From positions 310,001 to 374,000 of the forward strand of contig NZ_BMIA01000005.1 of the NCBI RefSeq assembly GCF_014641595.1: a stretch of DNA of 64,000 bases, in the 5' to 3' direction. The position numbers and the translations under genes were made by a program. The notes under the pieces are model-generated. The model did not search any database, was not told the DNA's origin, and saw nothing but the letters and a program-made list of their open reading frames with translations. Positions 41,742 to 51,336 of this stretch are shown in pieces. This DNA comes from Dyadobacter endophyticus. GTDB lineage: Bacteria > Bacteroidota > Bacteroidia > Cytophagales > Spirosomataceae. How positions within the stretch are numbered: position 1 is the first letter of the stretch; each line of letters begins with the position of its first letter.

Positions 41742-44654
41742 TTAATAAGCTGATCTGTCGTAGAACGACCGGCGGCGTGTCACTTTCAGGTCTTGCAGGA
41801 TTGCCGACTTCACTTTCAATGTGAAGTTGTAATTGCTCACACGCGCTGCGCTGCCTGCGAACGGTGTCCAGTTGAAGCTCATATCCCAGCAATGCAGGTC
41901 GCGCATGAGGCCCAGCTGCGTGATGGTAGGTTCGAATGCGACGAAGTCGAAGCCGGTACTGAGGGTCAGTTTCAGGTTTTTGGACAAACTCAGATCACCC
42001 GTTGCCTGAATGGCCTGGATAATCTGCGCTTTCGACAAGCCAGGTTTCGTAAGCCCAAAGTTGTAGTTCAGGGACACATTCCAGGGGATATTGAAATCTA
42101 CGTACAAGTCGGGGTTTTGCGCGATAAACTCCTTGGCCTCCTGCTTGGCAGCCGCATTAGGATCGTTCGGATTGGTTGTCTGCGGGGTCTTGGCGTTGGA
42201 AGTGCTGCTTTTCGGAGAGAAGCTCGTCCCCAACGTAAAGCCAAGGCTTTGCAAATTGGCAATGCCCTGACCTTGCGTAATCGCATACTTGTTGATCTTC
42301 GTCCCCATCTGGTTTCCGATAATATTAGGATTAGCCTTATAAGCGTAAGGATCGAGGTTCATGTTGAAGTTCAGGTTCAGATTCCGCCCGATTCGCGCGT
42401 TGGCATTGATGGTAATGTTGGACAAATTCAATGAATCGGCCAGCAGGTTATAGCTTCCACCTAAGCTCAGGTTATCGAGCAGCGAAACCTTCTCGAACTG
42501 CTGTGCGGCGGTATCGCTCTTGCTTTTGAGTTTCATCTCAAAAGAGTTGTTCAAGCTGAACGAAATAACGCTCGACGCCCGCCCGTTGCCCACGCCCGAT
42601 CCTACCCCGCGGAACTTGGACAGCGAAAGATCCCGCACATTACCCTTCTTATCTGTTACCTGTATCCTTTCATAAAAACCAAATGCATCGCCGGTAAAAT
42701 CAGGTGTATAGGTAAATGAAACCGAAGGAATTACCGTATGCCGGATCGCTTCCAGCCGCTTTCCCCCAAAGAAGAATGTTCCATAAAAGCGCGTGTTCAT
42801 TCCTGCGCCGAAATTATACGAATACTCCGTTCCTACCTTTCTCAGCGTATCGATACGAATCGAATCCCGGCCCGTTTGGGTATAGCGGTATTGTTTGGTA
42901 AACACTTCACCCGACAGCGACATACTCGGCGTGATATTCACGAAACGCAACACCTTGAAGTTAGGCAGGGAGATTGGAAGGCTGTACCGGCCTGTGAACT
43001 GCGCATCTTTAAGCATTTCAGGCAGGTTGCTCAGGTTGAATGCCACAACTTTGGTTTTGTTGAGCCGGGTGGTATCGATCTTCGCGTCGGCTATTACAAA
43101 GCCGAGACTGCTGTATGATGTGTCAATGGCCGTCAATGCATTGGCCAGGGCATAATTACCATTAAAGTCGAGGCCCAGACGGAAGCTTTCATACCAACGT
43201 CCGCGGCCGCCTTTCAATGCGAATGGGGCGATCTGGTTCACGCCGAAGCTGAAATCGGTCGAAACGTTGGTCTTACCACCTACACGCTTCCCGTTCTGCT
43301 TCGGATCAACCTGCCCGAAGTTCTGGTTCACGCGCAACGATCCCGCAGCACGCATGTACTGTCCGAATGTGCGGTTGTATTGTACCGAAGAACTCGCAAC
43401 GTTAGATGTATATTTATTTACATTGGCTTCCTGCTGCTGGTTATACGTGTTACTGCTGACATTCACGTTCGCAGAAAACGTCGAATTTCCTCTCGCCTTG
43501 GGCGCATGCGACCATACGATGCTGAAATCGTTGGTATTACCGCGCTTGAACAACTTGTCGAGTTCATCGCTGGATTTGTTTTTATTGAAGCGCAACGACA
43601 GGTTCCCCGAATACTGGTAGCGTTTGATATATGTTGATGTAACACCAAGTCCCCAGCTCCCATTGGAGTAGATCTGACCCGTCAGGATCGCATTCACATA
43701 CTCGCTGATGGCAAAATAATAACCGCCGTCGCGCAGGTAGAAACCCCGTCCGTTTGGCTCCTCGCCATAAGTAGGGATGATGATGCCGCTCGTACCGTTC
43801 TCTTTCTTTTTTGGAAAAGGGAAAAAACCGAAAGGCAATGCGATCGGTAATGGGACGTCGCTGATAACCAGGTTGAAAGGCCCGGAAATCACCTGCTTCT
43901 TGTTCACCATTTTGATCTTCGGCGCATTGATGTAATAATGGGGGTGCGTGAGGTTACAGGTCGTATAAATGGAATGCCGGATATAGAAATTGCCCTCCGT
44001 ATCCTTTTTTACCTTTTCACCCCGGATATTACCATCGCCTTCCTGAGTCACGATGCCCTGGATCAGCGCCTTTTTAGACTTGAAGTTGTAGCGGATTTCT
44101 TTCGTATTATAAGTCTCGGGACCGTCCTGAAAAATCGGTTCACCGGCCATTTTTTTGGCCGTTGAATCATACGTGCCAATGGCATAGACCTCGTTTGTGA
44201 CCCAGTTGAGACGGATGTAGTTTGCTTTCAGATTGATGGTACCGTACGTCACTTCCGCATTTCCGTACAAATGTACCTGCTTCAAAACCGCATCCATGAT
44301 CGTCGAGTCCTCGGACGTATATAGGACTGCATTTTCGAGATCATCGGGATTTTTAAGAGAATCAGCGGCCGTAGAATCGGCCAATGCACTGTTAGCGAGG
44401 GTACTATCTGCATTTACACCACCTCTCGGCACGGACGCACCTGATTTGCCGGCGCGGGAAGTATCCGCACCTGCTTGCTTTTGCACTGTAAGAAGGGAAT
44501 CCGCTGATTGCTTTGCAGAAGTCGAACTTTTAAGCTTACCCTGATTTTTCCCGGAACCCTTGGAGCGTTGCTGCACACATGCCACAGTGCTGAACAGAAG
44601 AAACGCCGCAACTACCGACGATATAATAATCGCCTTTCTTTTCAGTTCTAACAA
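41742..44654 (-). CDS. lptD: LPS-assembly outer membrane protein LptD (Bacteroidota type)
   Basis: A 970-residue protein: hydrophobic signal (about 8-26), a Ser/Ala/Lys-rich disordered stretch (about 30-105), an OstA-like beta-jellyroll domain (about 105-270, with VHLYGNAEVTYGTINLKA) and a long C-terminal beta-barrel to residue 970. LptD inserts lipopolysaccharide into the outer leaflet. The ordered Asn/Tyr-rich strands and FPFPKKKENGTSGIIIPTYG segment match Bacteroidota LptD. It is divergent from an amidase gene, with back-to-back promoters at 44661-44688. The kdsD gene in the window supplies the same pathway. Confidence 0.92.
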   Translation of the reverse strand: MLELKRKAIIISSVVAAFLLFSTVACVQQRSKGSGKNQGKLKSSTSAKQSADSLLTVQKQAGADTSRAGKSGASVPRGGVNADSTLANSALADSTAADSLKNPDDLENAVLYTSEDSTIMDAVLKQVHLYGNAEVTYGTINLKANYIRLNWVTNEVYAIGTYDSTAKKMAGEPIFQDGPETYNTKEIRYNFKSKKALIQGIVTQEGDGNIRGEKVKKDTEGNFYIRHSIYTTCNLTHPHYYINAPKIKMVNKKQVISGPFNLVISDVPLPIALPFGFFPFPKKKENGTSGIIIPTYGEEPNGRGFYLRDGGYYFAISEYVNAILTGQIYSNGSWGLGVTSTYIKRYQYSGNLSLRFNKNKSSDELDKLFKRGNTNDFSIVWSHAPKARGNSTFSANVNVSSNTYNQQQEANVNKYTSNVASSSVQYNRTFGQYMRAAGSLRVNQNFGQVDPKQNGKRVGGKTNVSTDFSFGVNQIAPFALKGGRGRWYESFRLGLDFNGNYALANALTAIDTSYSSLGFVIADAKIDTTRLNKTKVVAFNLSNLPEMLKDAQFTGRYSLPISLPNFKVLRFVNITPSMSLSGEVFTKQYRYTQTGRDSIRIDTLRKVGTEYSYNFGAGMNTRFYGTFFFGGKRLEAIRHTVIPSVSFTYTPDFTGDAFGFYERIQVTDKKGNVRDLSLSKFRGVGSGVGNGRASSVISFSLNNSFEMKLKSKSDTAAQQFEKVSLLDNLSLGGSYNLLADSLNLSNITINANARIGRNLNLNFNMNLDPYAYKANPNIIGNQMGTKINKYAITQGQGIANLQSLGFTLGTSFSPKSSTSNAKTPQTTNPNDPNAAAKQEAKEFIAQNPDLYVDFNIPWNVSLNYNFGLTKPGLSKAQIIQAIQATGDLSLSKNLKLTLSTGFDFVAFEPTITQLGLMRDLHCWDMSFNWTPFAGSAARVSNYNFTLKVKSAILQDLKVTRRRSFYDRSAY

Positions 44655-44660
44655 TTAGCG

Positions 44661-44688
44661 TATTTTTGCATAACGAATTTCAAAATTA
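44661..44688. promoter_or_regulatory. Back-to-back promoters for lptD (minus) and the amidase (plus)
   Basis: TATTTTTG (44661-44668, plus strand) and TAATTTTG (44681-44688 read on the minus strand) both match TAnnTTTG. Expected start points, near 44674-44676, almost coincide, so the two promoters overlap. Confidence 0.6.
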
Positions 44689-44729
44689 GCAGAGAAACCC
44701 CTTTCCCGTAAGGTCGCAACTAAAAAATA

Positions 44730-45527
44730 ATGTTAAAACTTCTTAAATTAGTAATTGTAGCAAGTTTTTTGCTGGCGAGCGTCGCCTTTGTTTTCCAGCA
44801 AGAACCGGTTACTGTGAAATCGGGGAGCAAGGTTAATACAGTCGTAATCGACGCCGGCCACGGCGGCAAAGATCCGGGTACCAGGGGCAAATATACGAAG
44901 GAGAAAGACGTAGCACTGGCTGTTGCCTTGGAGCTTGGTAAGAAGATCAAAGAGGAAACGCCGGATGTAAAGGTACTCTACACACGCTCTACCGACGTTT
45001 TCATCGAACTCGGTGAACGTTCCGCCTTCGCCAACCGCAACAATGCCGACCTTTTTATTTCCATCCATTGCAATGCGACGCCGCGTTCCAGGAGCGTAAG
45101 AGGCACGGAAACCTTCGTGATGGGTTTGCACAAAACCGAAGGTAACCTCGAAGTAGCGAAACGCGAGAACTCGGTAATCTTGCAGGAGACCAACTATAAG
45201 CAGAAATACAAAGGCTTCGACCCCGATTCGCCCCTGGCGCACATCATGCTCGCCAACTACCAAAGCGCATTTATTTCCAGCAGCTTACGCCTGGCCGATC
45301 TGATAGAAAAGAAATTTCAATCCATCTCGGAGCGCGACAGCCGGGGCGTAAAACAAGCGGGATTCCTCGTTCTCTGGCGTTGCGCGATGCCGAGCGTGCT
45401 CATCGAAACAGGCTTCCTGTCGTCCCCCGACGAAGAAGAATACCTGAGCTCCGAAGCCGGACAGGAGGAAGTGGCCAAATGTATTCACTCGGCATTTATG
45501 GCATATAAAAAAGATATGGACCGCTAA
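44730..45527 (+). CDS. N-acetylmuramoyl-L-alanine amidase (AmiC type)
   Basis: A 265-residue amidase_3 enzyme with an N-terminal signal or anchor (about 4-22). Zinc-binding residues appear as H44 (DAGHGGKDPG), E58 (KYTKEKDVA), the histidine of FISIHCNA (about 113), and a catalytic glutamate in LIETGFLSS (about 225). It cleaves the stem peptide from MurNAc in cell-wall turnover and daughter-cell separation. The MlaD gene lies 104 bp downstream. A second amidase is at 58692. Confidence 0.93.
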   Translation: MLKLLKLVIVASFLLASVAFVFQQEPVTVKSGSKVNTVVIDAGHGGKDPGTRGKYTKEKDVALAVALELGKKIKEETPDVKVLYTRSTDVFIELGERSAFANRNNADLFISIHCNATPRSRSVRGTETFVMGLHKTEGNLEVAKRENSVILQETNYKQKYKGFDPDSPLAHIMLANYQSAFISSSLRLADLIEKKFQSISERDSRGVKQAGFLVLWRCAMPSVLIETGFLSSPDEEEYLSSEAGQEEVAKCIHSAFMAYKKDMDR

Positions 45528-45631
45528 CTCAACGGTCACATATTGCTTTGATTTGTCAAAACAATTTTTGATACTTTGGTGTTAACACCGCTTAGCCTGC
45601 CTCTGCTGCATGCAGGAAAAACAATTAGTCC

Positions 45632-46597
45632 ATGAAAATATCAAGAGAAGCAAAAGTCGGATTTATGGCACTTTTAGCCATTGTCATGTTGTATTTCGGC
45701 TTTCACATCCTCAAAGGCTCCGACGTTTTTTCCAGAACATATAAATACCATATTGTTTACGACAATATCGACGGTCTGACGGCCTCGAACCCGGTTTTGC
45801 TCAATGGTTTGAATGTCGGCCGCGTGCAGGAAATCAAGTTGCTCCAAAACCGCGGAAACCATTTGCTCGTAACCATTGACGTGCAAAAAGGCATTGTAGT
45901 CCCTCAGGGAACAGGCGCGGTACTCGCCGATGGCGGCTTGCTCGGCGGCAAGGTGATCCACCTCGCGATGGGTACGGGCGCACCGATGAAAGACGGCGAT
46001 ACCCTGATAGCGAAAAAAGAATCCGGTATTTCCGCTGTTTTGCAGGAAAAAGCATTGCCCCTCGTTTCGCACGCCGATTCACTCATTAAAAACCTCGACC
46101 TGGTAGTAGGAGGCTTCCAGGAAACCGGTTTGATCCTCAACCAGGTCTTGAAAAACTATAACCAGACGGGTACCAGCCTGCAAGGCCTCCTGGCCGAAAA
46201 CCGCGCAAACCTGCTGGCCATGACTTCAAACCTGAATAAACTTACAACCTCGCTCGTAGAAACTGAAAAGGAACTGAAACCTTTGCTTGCCAAAACCGGC
46301 AGCCTCGCTGATTCCCTGAATGCATTGCGCCTGGGCGAGACAGTAACAAGTGCTCGAAAAACCATTGAAGAGCTGCATACATTGCTCGCAAGCGTTGAAT
46401 CCGGCAAAGGGACCGCCGGGAAACTTATCAAGGACGAGACATTATACAACAACCTCAACCGTACGATGATCAGCATGAACAAGCTGCTTACCAACTTCCG
46501 TGAGCAGCCGAAGCGTTACGTCCACGTTTCTGTTTTTGGCAAAAAGGACAAAGGGCCTTCCGAATCGCCGCTCGACACCGCCACTACGGTCAAATAG
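45632..46597 (+). CDS. MlaD family protein (MCE domain)
   Basis: A 321-residue protein with an N-terminal membrane segment (about 10-29), an MCE domain (about 38-115: YDNIDGLTASNPVLLNGLNV, LGGKVIHL) and a long helical region (about 150-300) with heptad-like Leu/Asn pattern. MCE proteins form hexameric channels for lipids between membranes (Mla/Pqi/Yeb systems). The MlaE/MlaF partners are not here. A near -7 element TACTTTGG lies in the gap upstream (about 45574). Confidence 0.88.
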   Translation: MKISREAKVGFMALLAIVMLYFGFHILKGSDVFSRTYKYHIVYDNIDGLTASNPVLLNGLNVGRVQEIKLLQNRGNHLLVTIDVQKGIVVPQGTGAVLADGGLLGGKVIHLAMGTGAPMKDGDTLIAKKESGISAVLQEKALPLVSHADSLIKNLDLVVGGFQETGLILNQVLKNYNQTGTSLQGLLAENRANLLAMTSNLNKLTTSLVETEKELKPLLAKTGSLADSLNALRLGETVTSARKTIEELHTLLASVESGKGTAGKLIKDETLYNNLNRTMISMNKLLTNFREQPKRYVHVSVFGKKDKGPSESPLDTATTVK

Positions 46598-46623
46598 GGT
46601 CTGACATTTTTCAAATAAATATG

Positions 46624-46662
46624 AAAGTCGTTTGCTTACCGGTAAACGACTTTTTACATTTG
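46624..46662 (+). promoter_or_regulatory. Terminator of the MlaD gene touching the promoter of the carboxylase gene
   Basis: AAAGTCGTTT (46624-46633) pairs with AAACGACTTT (46644-46653), then T's (46651-46655) run into TACATTTG (46655-46662), a TAnnTTTG match 41 bases before the ATG at 46704. Confidence 0.7.
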
Positions 46663-46703
46663 AAATAAGCCCATTTCAATTACTCACACCATTCTTCATC
46701 ATC

Positions 46704-48317
46704 ATGACCAGCCAGGAAAGCCTACCACACCTTATCGAAATCCTGAACCAGAAATACGAGCAGGTAAAGCTCGGCGGGGGCAAGAAAAAAATTGAAGCAC
46801 AACACCAGAAAGGCAAACTTACTGCCAGGGAAAGGATCGATTACCTGACCGACACAGGTTCTGATTTTCTTGAAATAGGTGCATTCGTCGGTGACGGGAT
46901 GTATGAAGAAGAAGGCGGCTGTCCGTCGGGCGGCGTGGTAGCAGGTATCGGCTACGTTTCCGGGAAGCAATGCGTGATCGTCGCGAACGATGCCACCGTG
47001 AAAGCCGGTGCCTGGTTCCCGATCGCGGCCAAGAAAAACCTTCGTGCCCAGGAAATCGCTATGGAAAACCGGTTGCCGGTGATATACCTGGTCGACAGTG
47101 CGGGCGTGTTCCTTCCCATGCAGGCGGAAGTATTTGCAGATAAGGAGCATTTCGGCCGCATTTTCAGGAACAATGCCCAGATGTCCGCGATGGGGATTGT
47201 GCAGATTTCGGCCATTATGGGAGCTTGCGTGGCAGGTGGGGCATATTTACCAATCATGTCGGATGAAGCATTCATTGTGGAAGGCACCGGTTCGGTGTTT
47301 CTGGCCGGGCCTTACCTCGTCAAATCGTCCATCGGAGAAGATATCGATGCCGAATCGCTTGGCGGAGCCTCAATGCATTGCGAAATCTCCGGTGTGACCG
47401 ACAACAAATTTCCTGATGACAAGTCCTGCCTCGATGCGATTAAAAGGCATATTGATAAAATTGGCAGACCACTATCCGCCGGTTTCGACCGGAAGCCCGC
47501 GCAACAACCCGCCAGGCAGCCGGAGGAAATCTACAACCTCCTCCCAACCGACAGACTGAAACCCTACGACGTACTGCCTATTCTGGAATGCATTGTGGAT
47601 AACTCGGAGCTGGATGAATACAAACCCGACTATGGTAAAACCCTCATATGCGCATACGCGCGTGTGGACGGCTGGGCGGTAGGCATTGTTGCCAACCAGC
47701 GCAAAATGGTCAAGTCGGGCAAGGGGGAAATGCAAATGGGCGGTGTTATCTACGCCGAATCAGCCGACAAGGCAGCCCGGTTTATTATGAACTGCAACCA
47801 AAAGAAAATCCCGCTCGTATTTTTTCACGATGTCACCGGTTTCATGGTAGGCAGCCGGGCCGAACAGGGCGGAATCATCAAAGATGGCGCCAAAATGGTG
47901 AATGCAGTTGCCAATTCGGTGGTACCAAAGTTTACGTTCATTGTCGGAAATTCTTACGGTGCCGGCAACTATGCCATGTGCGGCAAAGCTTATGATCCGA
48001 GATTGATATTTGCATGGCCGACGGCGCAAATGGCAGTGATGAGCGGTGCTACCGCGGCACGAACTTTGCTGCAAGTGCAAACTGCAACACTGAAAGCCAA
48101 AGGCCAAACGATCACGCCCGAGGCAGAAAAAGACTTATTAAAACAAGTCACAGACCGCTACAACGAAGAATTATCCCCCTACTACGCCGCTGCGCGCCTT
48201 TGGGTCGATGGTATCATCGATCCCGTGGAAACGCGGGGCATTATCTCGGCCGGCATTAGGGCCGCCGACCAGGCACCCATTGAGAAACCATTCAATGTGG
48301 GTGTCATTCAAGTTTGA
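46704..48317 (+). CDS. Acyl-CoA carboxylase carboxyltransferase (beta) subunit
   Basis: A 537-residue biotin-dependent carboxyltransferase from MTSQESLPHLIE (ATG 46704). Glycine-rich oxyanion-hole segments EEGGCPSGGVVAGIGYV (N-terminal half) and FIVGNSYGAGNYAMCGKAYD (C-terminal half) mark the two crotonase-like domains. It carboxylates an acyl-CoA (propionyl-, methylcrotonyl- or geranyl-CoA type); sequence alone does not fix the substrate. The biotin carboxylase subunit is not in the window. The following dehydrogenase gene starts 24 bp later. An upstream ATG at 46632 lies before the promoter and is rejected. Confidence 0.9.
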   Translation: MTSQESLPHLIEILNQKYEQVKLGGGKKKIEAQHQKGKLTARERIDYLTDTGSDFLEIGAFVGDGMYEEEGGCPSGGVVAGIGYVSGKQCVIVANDATVKAGAWFPIAAKKNLRAQEIAMENRLPVIYLVDSAGVFLPMQAEVFADKEHFGRIFRNNAQMSAMGIVQISAIMGACVAGGAYLPIMSDEAFIVEGTGSVFLAGPYLVKSSIGEDIDAESLGGASMHCEISGVTDNKFPDDKSCLDAIKRHIDKIGRPLSAGFDRKPAQQPARQPEEIYNLLPTDRLKPYDVLPILECIVDNSELDEYKPDYGKTLICAYARVDGWAVGIVANQRKMVKSGKGEMQMGGVIYAESADKAARFIMNCNQKKIPLVFFHDVTGFMVGSRAEQGGIIKDGAKMVNAVANSVVPKFTFIVGNSYGAGNYAMCGKAYDPRLIFAWPTAQMAVMSGATAARTLLQVQTATLKAKGQTITPEAEKDLLKQVTDRYNEELSPYYAAARLWVDGIIDPVETRGIISAGIRAADQAPIEKPFNVGVIQV

Positions 48318-48341
48318 TTTTCACTATCCAAACCCATTATT

Positions 48342-49226
48342 ATGTCTGAAAAAATAGCGTTTCTCGGTCTCGGGAACCTTGGTACTCCTATCGCTGAAAG
48401 CCTGCTCGAGGCCGGTTATGAACTGGTTGTTTGGAACCGCACGGCCTCCAAAGCAGAACCTTTGATCAAACTGGGCGCCACAGTTGTGGAAGATCCGATA
48501 GAGGCCATTACAACAGGCGGGCTGGTATTCTCGGTACTCGCCGACGATGCGGCTGTCGAAGAACTGTTTTCGATGGAGCTCGTCGAAAAGCTAGGGAAAG
48601 ACGGTGTACACATTTCCATGAGCACCATTTCACCGGAAACCTCCCGCCAGCTTGCGCAGGTGCACGACTGGTACGGCGCACATTATGTGGCCGCGCCCAT
48701 ATTCGCCCGCCCGGAAGCCGTACGTGCGAAAGTGGGAAACATCTGTCTTTCCGGCAATGCAGCTGCAAAAGAGCGCATTAAGCCTATTGTGCAGAGTTTC
48801 GTAAAAGGCGTGTTCGATTTCGGAGATGATCCGGGAGCCGCCAACGTGATCAAGCTCGCAGGTAACTTCATGATCGCGTGCAGCCTTGAAATGATGGGCG
48901 AAGCATTCACAATGGCCGAAAAGAATGGCATTTCCCGCCAAAGCATTTACGAGATGCTGACATCGACCTTGTTCGCGGCACCTATTTTTCAGAATTACGG
49001 AAAGATCGTCGCACAGCATGCGTATGAGCCCGTCGCATTCCGCTTTCCGCTTGGTTTAAAAGACATTAACCTGACACTCCAAACCGCTTCGGACGTAAAT
49101 GCGCCCATGCCTTTTGCCGATATCATTAAAAACCGCTTCATTTCGGGCCTCGCCAAAGGCCGCGAAAACCTCGACTGGGGCGCTTTGGCGCTGGGAGCTT
49201 CCGACGATGCCGGTTTGACCAAGTAG
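48342..49226 (+). CDS. 3-hydroxyisobutyrate dehydrogenase-like NAD(P)-dependent oxidoreductase
   Basis: A 294-residue beta-hydroxyacid dehydrogenase: N-terminal Rossmann loop FLGLGNLGTPIAESL (about 6-20), the substrate-binding stretch APIFARPEAVRAKVG, and the catalytic lysine in IKLAGNFM, followed by a helical C-terminal domain. Family members oxidise 3-hydroxyisobutyrate or reduce tartronate semialdehyde and related short acids. Cotranscription with the acyl-CoA carboxylase suggests branched-chain amino acid catabolism, which is inference. Confidence 0.87.
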   Translation: MSEKIAFLGLGNLGTPIAESLLEAGYELVVWNRTASKAEPLIKLGATVVEDPIEAITTGGLVFSVLADDAAVEELFSMELVEKLGKDGVHISMSTISPETSRQLAQVHDWYGAHYVAAPIFARPEAVRAKVGNICLSGNAAAKERIKPIVQSFVKGVFDFGDDPGAANVIKLAGNFMIACSLEMMGEAFTMAEKNGISRQSIYEMLTSTLFAAPIFQNYGKIVAQHAYEPVAFRFPLGLKDINLTLQTASDVNAPMPFADIIKNRFISGLAKGRENLDWGALALGASDDAGLTK

Positions 49227-49356
49227 CATTAAAAATGCCGGTCCCGCGTGTCCCTGACAAAGAGCACGCGAGATCGGCTAGATTTCGTACGATCTTGCCA
49301 ACCTCCGGGCTGGCAAAACCTATGTCGCCGATCTCCTGATCGGCCTTACAATATCG

Positions 49357-49932
49357 TTATCTACCAACCTGCTCGCTGTATCGCCGGGGGTCATAACCTT
49401 TCGCAAACAGCGGATATTGGTCAAAAATGCGCCTTACAACGCTCCGGTAATGGTTATTGGAACTTTCCGTTCCTTTGAATATCCCGGAAGCATAGCCCCT
49501 CCAAACCACCTGGTCACTTTCGGCATCAATCAATGAAACGATCAATGTGCCCTTATCGAGCGCGTATTTGATCGGCTCGTAGCGGAACCCTTCATTCTCC
49601 GTATCTACCCAGTTTTTGATTACCGGCTGCATATAGCCCTGGTAACGCAGGTTATCATAGAAAATACCGTAATTCACCAGCAGCGTGGGTTTCTCGGCGG
49701 TGAGCTTGTAGCCCCTTACCTGCATCTGACGACGGATCGCCTCGTAAATTTCGGTGCAAAGATTGTTGGTATCCCTCTCACATTCCAGAAACGTATAGGA
49801 AGAGTAATCTTTAAAATTGGTTTCGTAGCTGTAATCATGCTCCACAAACACTTTCCGGCCACTGGAACACCCTGCAATCACGACTACTAGCAGTAAAGCG
49901 GCATAAGTAAAAATAGACCTCAGCATAAGCAT
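49357..49932 (-). CDS. DUF4136 family lipoprotein
   Basis: A 191-residue lipoprotein with lipobox VIAGC (about residue 22, MLMLRSIFTYAALLLVV start) and a DUF4136 domain: YETNFKDYSSYTFL, IYEAIRRQMQVRGYKL, then LIVSLIDAESDQVVWRGYA and a C-terminal RRIFDQYP. The family is common, extracytoplasmic and uncharacterised. It stands alone between the dehydrogenase (130 bp) and aroB. Confidence 0.88.
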   Translation of the reverse strand: MLMLRSIFTYAALLLVVVIAGCSSGRKVFVEHDYSYETNFKDYSSYTFLECERDTNNLCTEIYEAIRRQMQVRGYKLTAEKPTLLVNYGIFYDNLRYQGYMQPVIKNWVDTENEGFRYEPIKYALDKGTLIVSLIDAESDQVVWRGYASGIFKGTESSNNHYRSVVRRIFDQYPLFAKGYDPRRYSEQVGR

Positions 49933-50023
49933 TTAAATTTGTCAGGTTGTGAATTAAGATATATCAAGAATGTATTTCAAATACTCCTTTTACACTACCA
50001 ATAGCTTATGCCGACCTGTAAAT

Positions 50024-51058
50024 CTATCCCAAATAATAAGCTATTGATCTGCGCATTTCTGCTGCCGTTACTACAATATCAAAGGCACATTGCCCGGCTC
50101 CACTCAGCAATGAAAACCTGATTTCCTTTCCCTTATTCTTCTTGTCCTGGCGCGTGAGCGCGATAATTTCTTCAATATCCTCCGGTTTGATCCTCACTTT
50201 CCCATAGGTTGCAAACAGGAACTCTTCAATGTCCGTCAGCGTCTGCTGGTCGATCATCTTCCGCTTGAACGACAGGTACGCTTCCATGATCATGCCCACC
50301 GCTATCGCCTCTCCGTGGAAGAGGCGCTGGTTCGCGGGTTTACTTAAAAAGCACGTCTCGACCGCGTGTCCAAGTGTATGCCCGAAATTCAATATCTTCC
50401 GCAAACCCTTCTCCGTCGGGTCCTGATCCACGACCTGCTGCTTAATCTTCACCGAATGCGCGATCAGGTCCGGCCAGTTCTGCTGTTCAAAGTCCCTTTC
50501 CCGGATTTCATTCCATTTCGCACCGTCGGCGATCAGGCAATGCTTGATGATTTCCGCAAACCCCGACCGTATTTCCCGTTCCGGCAATGTTTTCAAAAAC
50601 ACCGGGTCGATCAGCACGCTTTTCGGGATGTTGAAAACGCCCAAATGGTTTTTGAAACCCTGAAAATCAATTCCCAACTTCCCACCCACACTTGCATCCA
50701 CCTGTGAAAGCAAAGTCGTGGGCACCTGAATAAAATCTATTCCACGCTTGTACACCGCAGCGCAAAAACCACCCATGTCGCCGATCACCCCGCCGCCTAC
50801 ATTGATCACCAATGCATGCCTGTCGAGCTCCTCCTTTGTCATGGCTTCCCAGATTATTCCGCAAGTCGCCAACGTCTTATGCGCCTCGCCGCTGGGAACG
50901 GTTATAACACTATGCTTCGGCAGAAATGCCTTCAATATGGGGTAACAATGCCTTTTGGTGTTGTTATCGGCTATTACTACGATTTTTGAATACTGTTTTA
51001 AACTCAAAAAATCCGGTAAGCTCTCGCCTATCGGTGCAATTATTACTGACTGGTTCAT
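50024..51058 (-). CDS. aroB: 3-dehydroquinate synthase
   Basis: A 344-residue NAD- and metal-dependent enzyme of the shikimate pathway. It shows the SGEAHKTLATCG segment, GGGVIGDMGGFCAAVYKRG, PTTLLSQVDASVGGKLGID and the metal-ligand histidines in FGHTLGHAVE and LFHGEAIAVGM. It is slightly shorter than E. coli AroB (362). It appears monocistronic, and the 278-bp gap upstream carries a possible unrecognised leader but no clear gene. Confidence 0.95.
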   Translation of the reverse strand: MNQSVIIAPIGESLPDFLSLKQYSKIVVIADNNTKRHCYPILKAFLPKHSVITVPSGEAHKTLATCGIIWEAMTKEELDRHALVINVGGGVIGDMGGFCAAVYKRGIDFIQVPTTLLSQVDASVGGKLGIDFQGFKNHLGVFNIPKSVLIDPVFLKTLPEREIRSGFAEIIKHCLIADGAKWNEIRERDFEQQNWPDLIAHSVKIKQQVVDQDPTEKGLRKILNFGHTLGHAVETCFLSKPANQRLFHGEAIAVGMIMEAYLSFKRKMIDQQTLTDIEEFLFATYGKVRIKPEDIEEIIALTRQDKKNKGKEIRFSLLSGAGQCAFDIVVTAAEMRRSIAYYLG

Positions 51059-51336
51059 TCTAGACTATCATTGAGACGGGCTCATCACAGATACGATGAG
51101 TGCAACCAAATGGATGCGTTGATTTCCAGTATTTTAAAATAAAATTTTGGAAAACCATTTTAAAGATAGCAATTATTATGCTTATCAAATAATCATTTAG
51201 TTTTTGTATCCCGAGAAATTTTTCCACAGGTCGCATTCCCAGTTCAAATGTCTGTGTCACGGTTCGTTTGCTTTTTATTTTGTAAAATTGCCGCTTCTTA
51301 AAGATTATCCACCTTATCCTCATATAATCTCAACAA

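Noticed and set aside
41793..42434. A 213-residue plus-strand frame
   Set aside because: Antisense to the C-terminal barrel of lptD.
49227..49356. Possible tRNA or small RNA in the gap after the hydroxyisobutyrate dehydrogenase-like gene
   Set aside because: Short stems are present (for example around GATCTTGCCA...TGGCAA) but no cloverleaf, TPsiC or CCA pattern fits.
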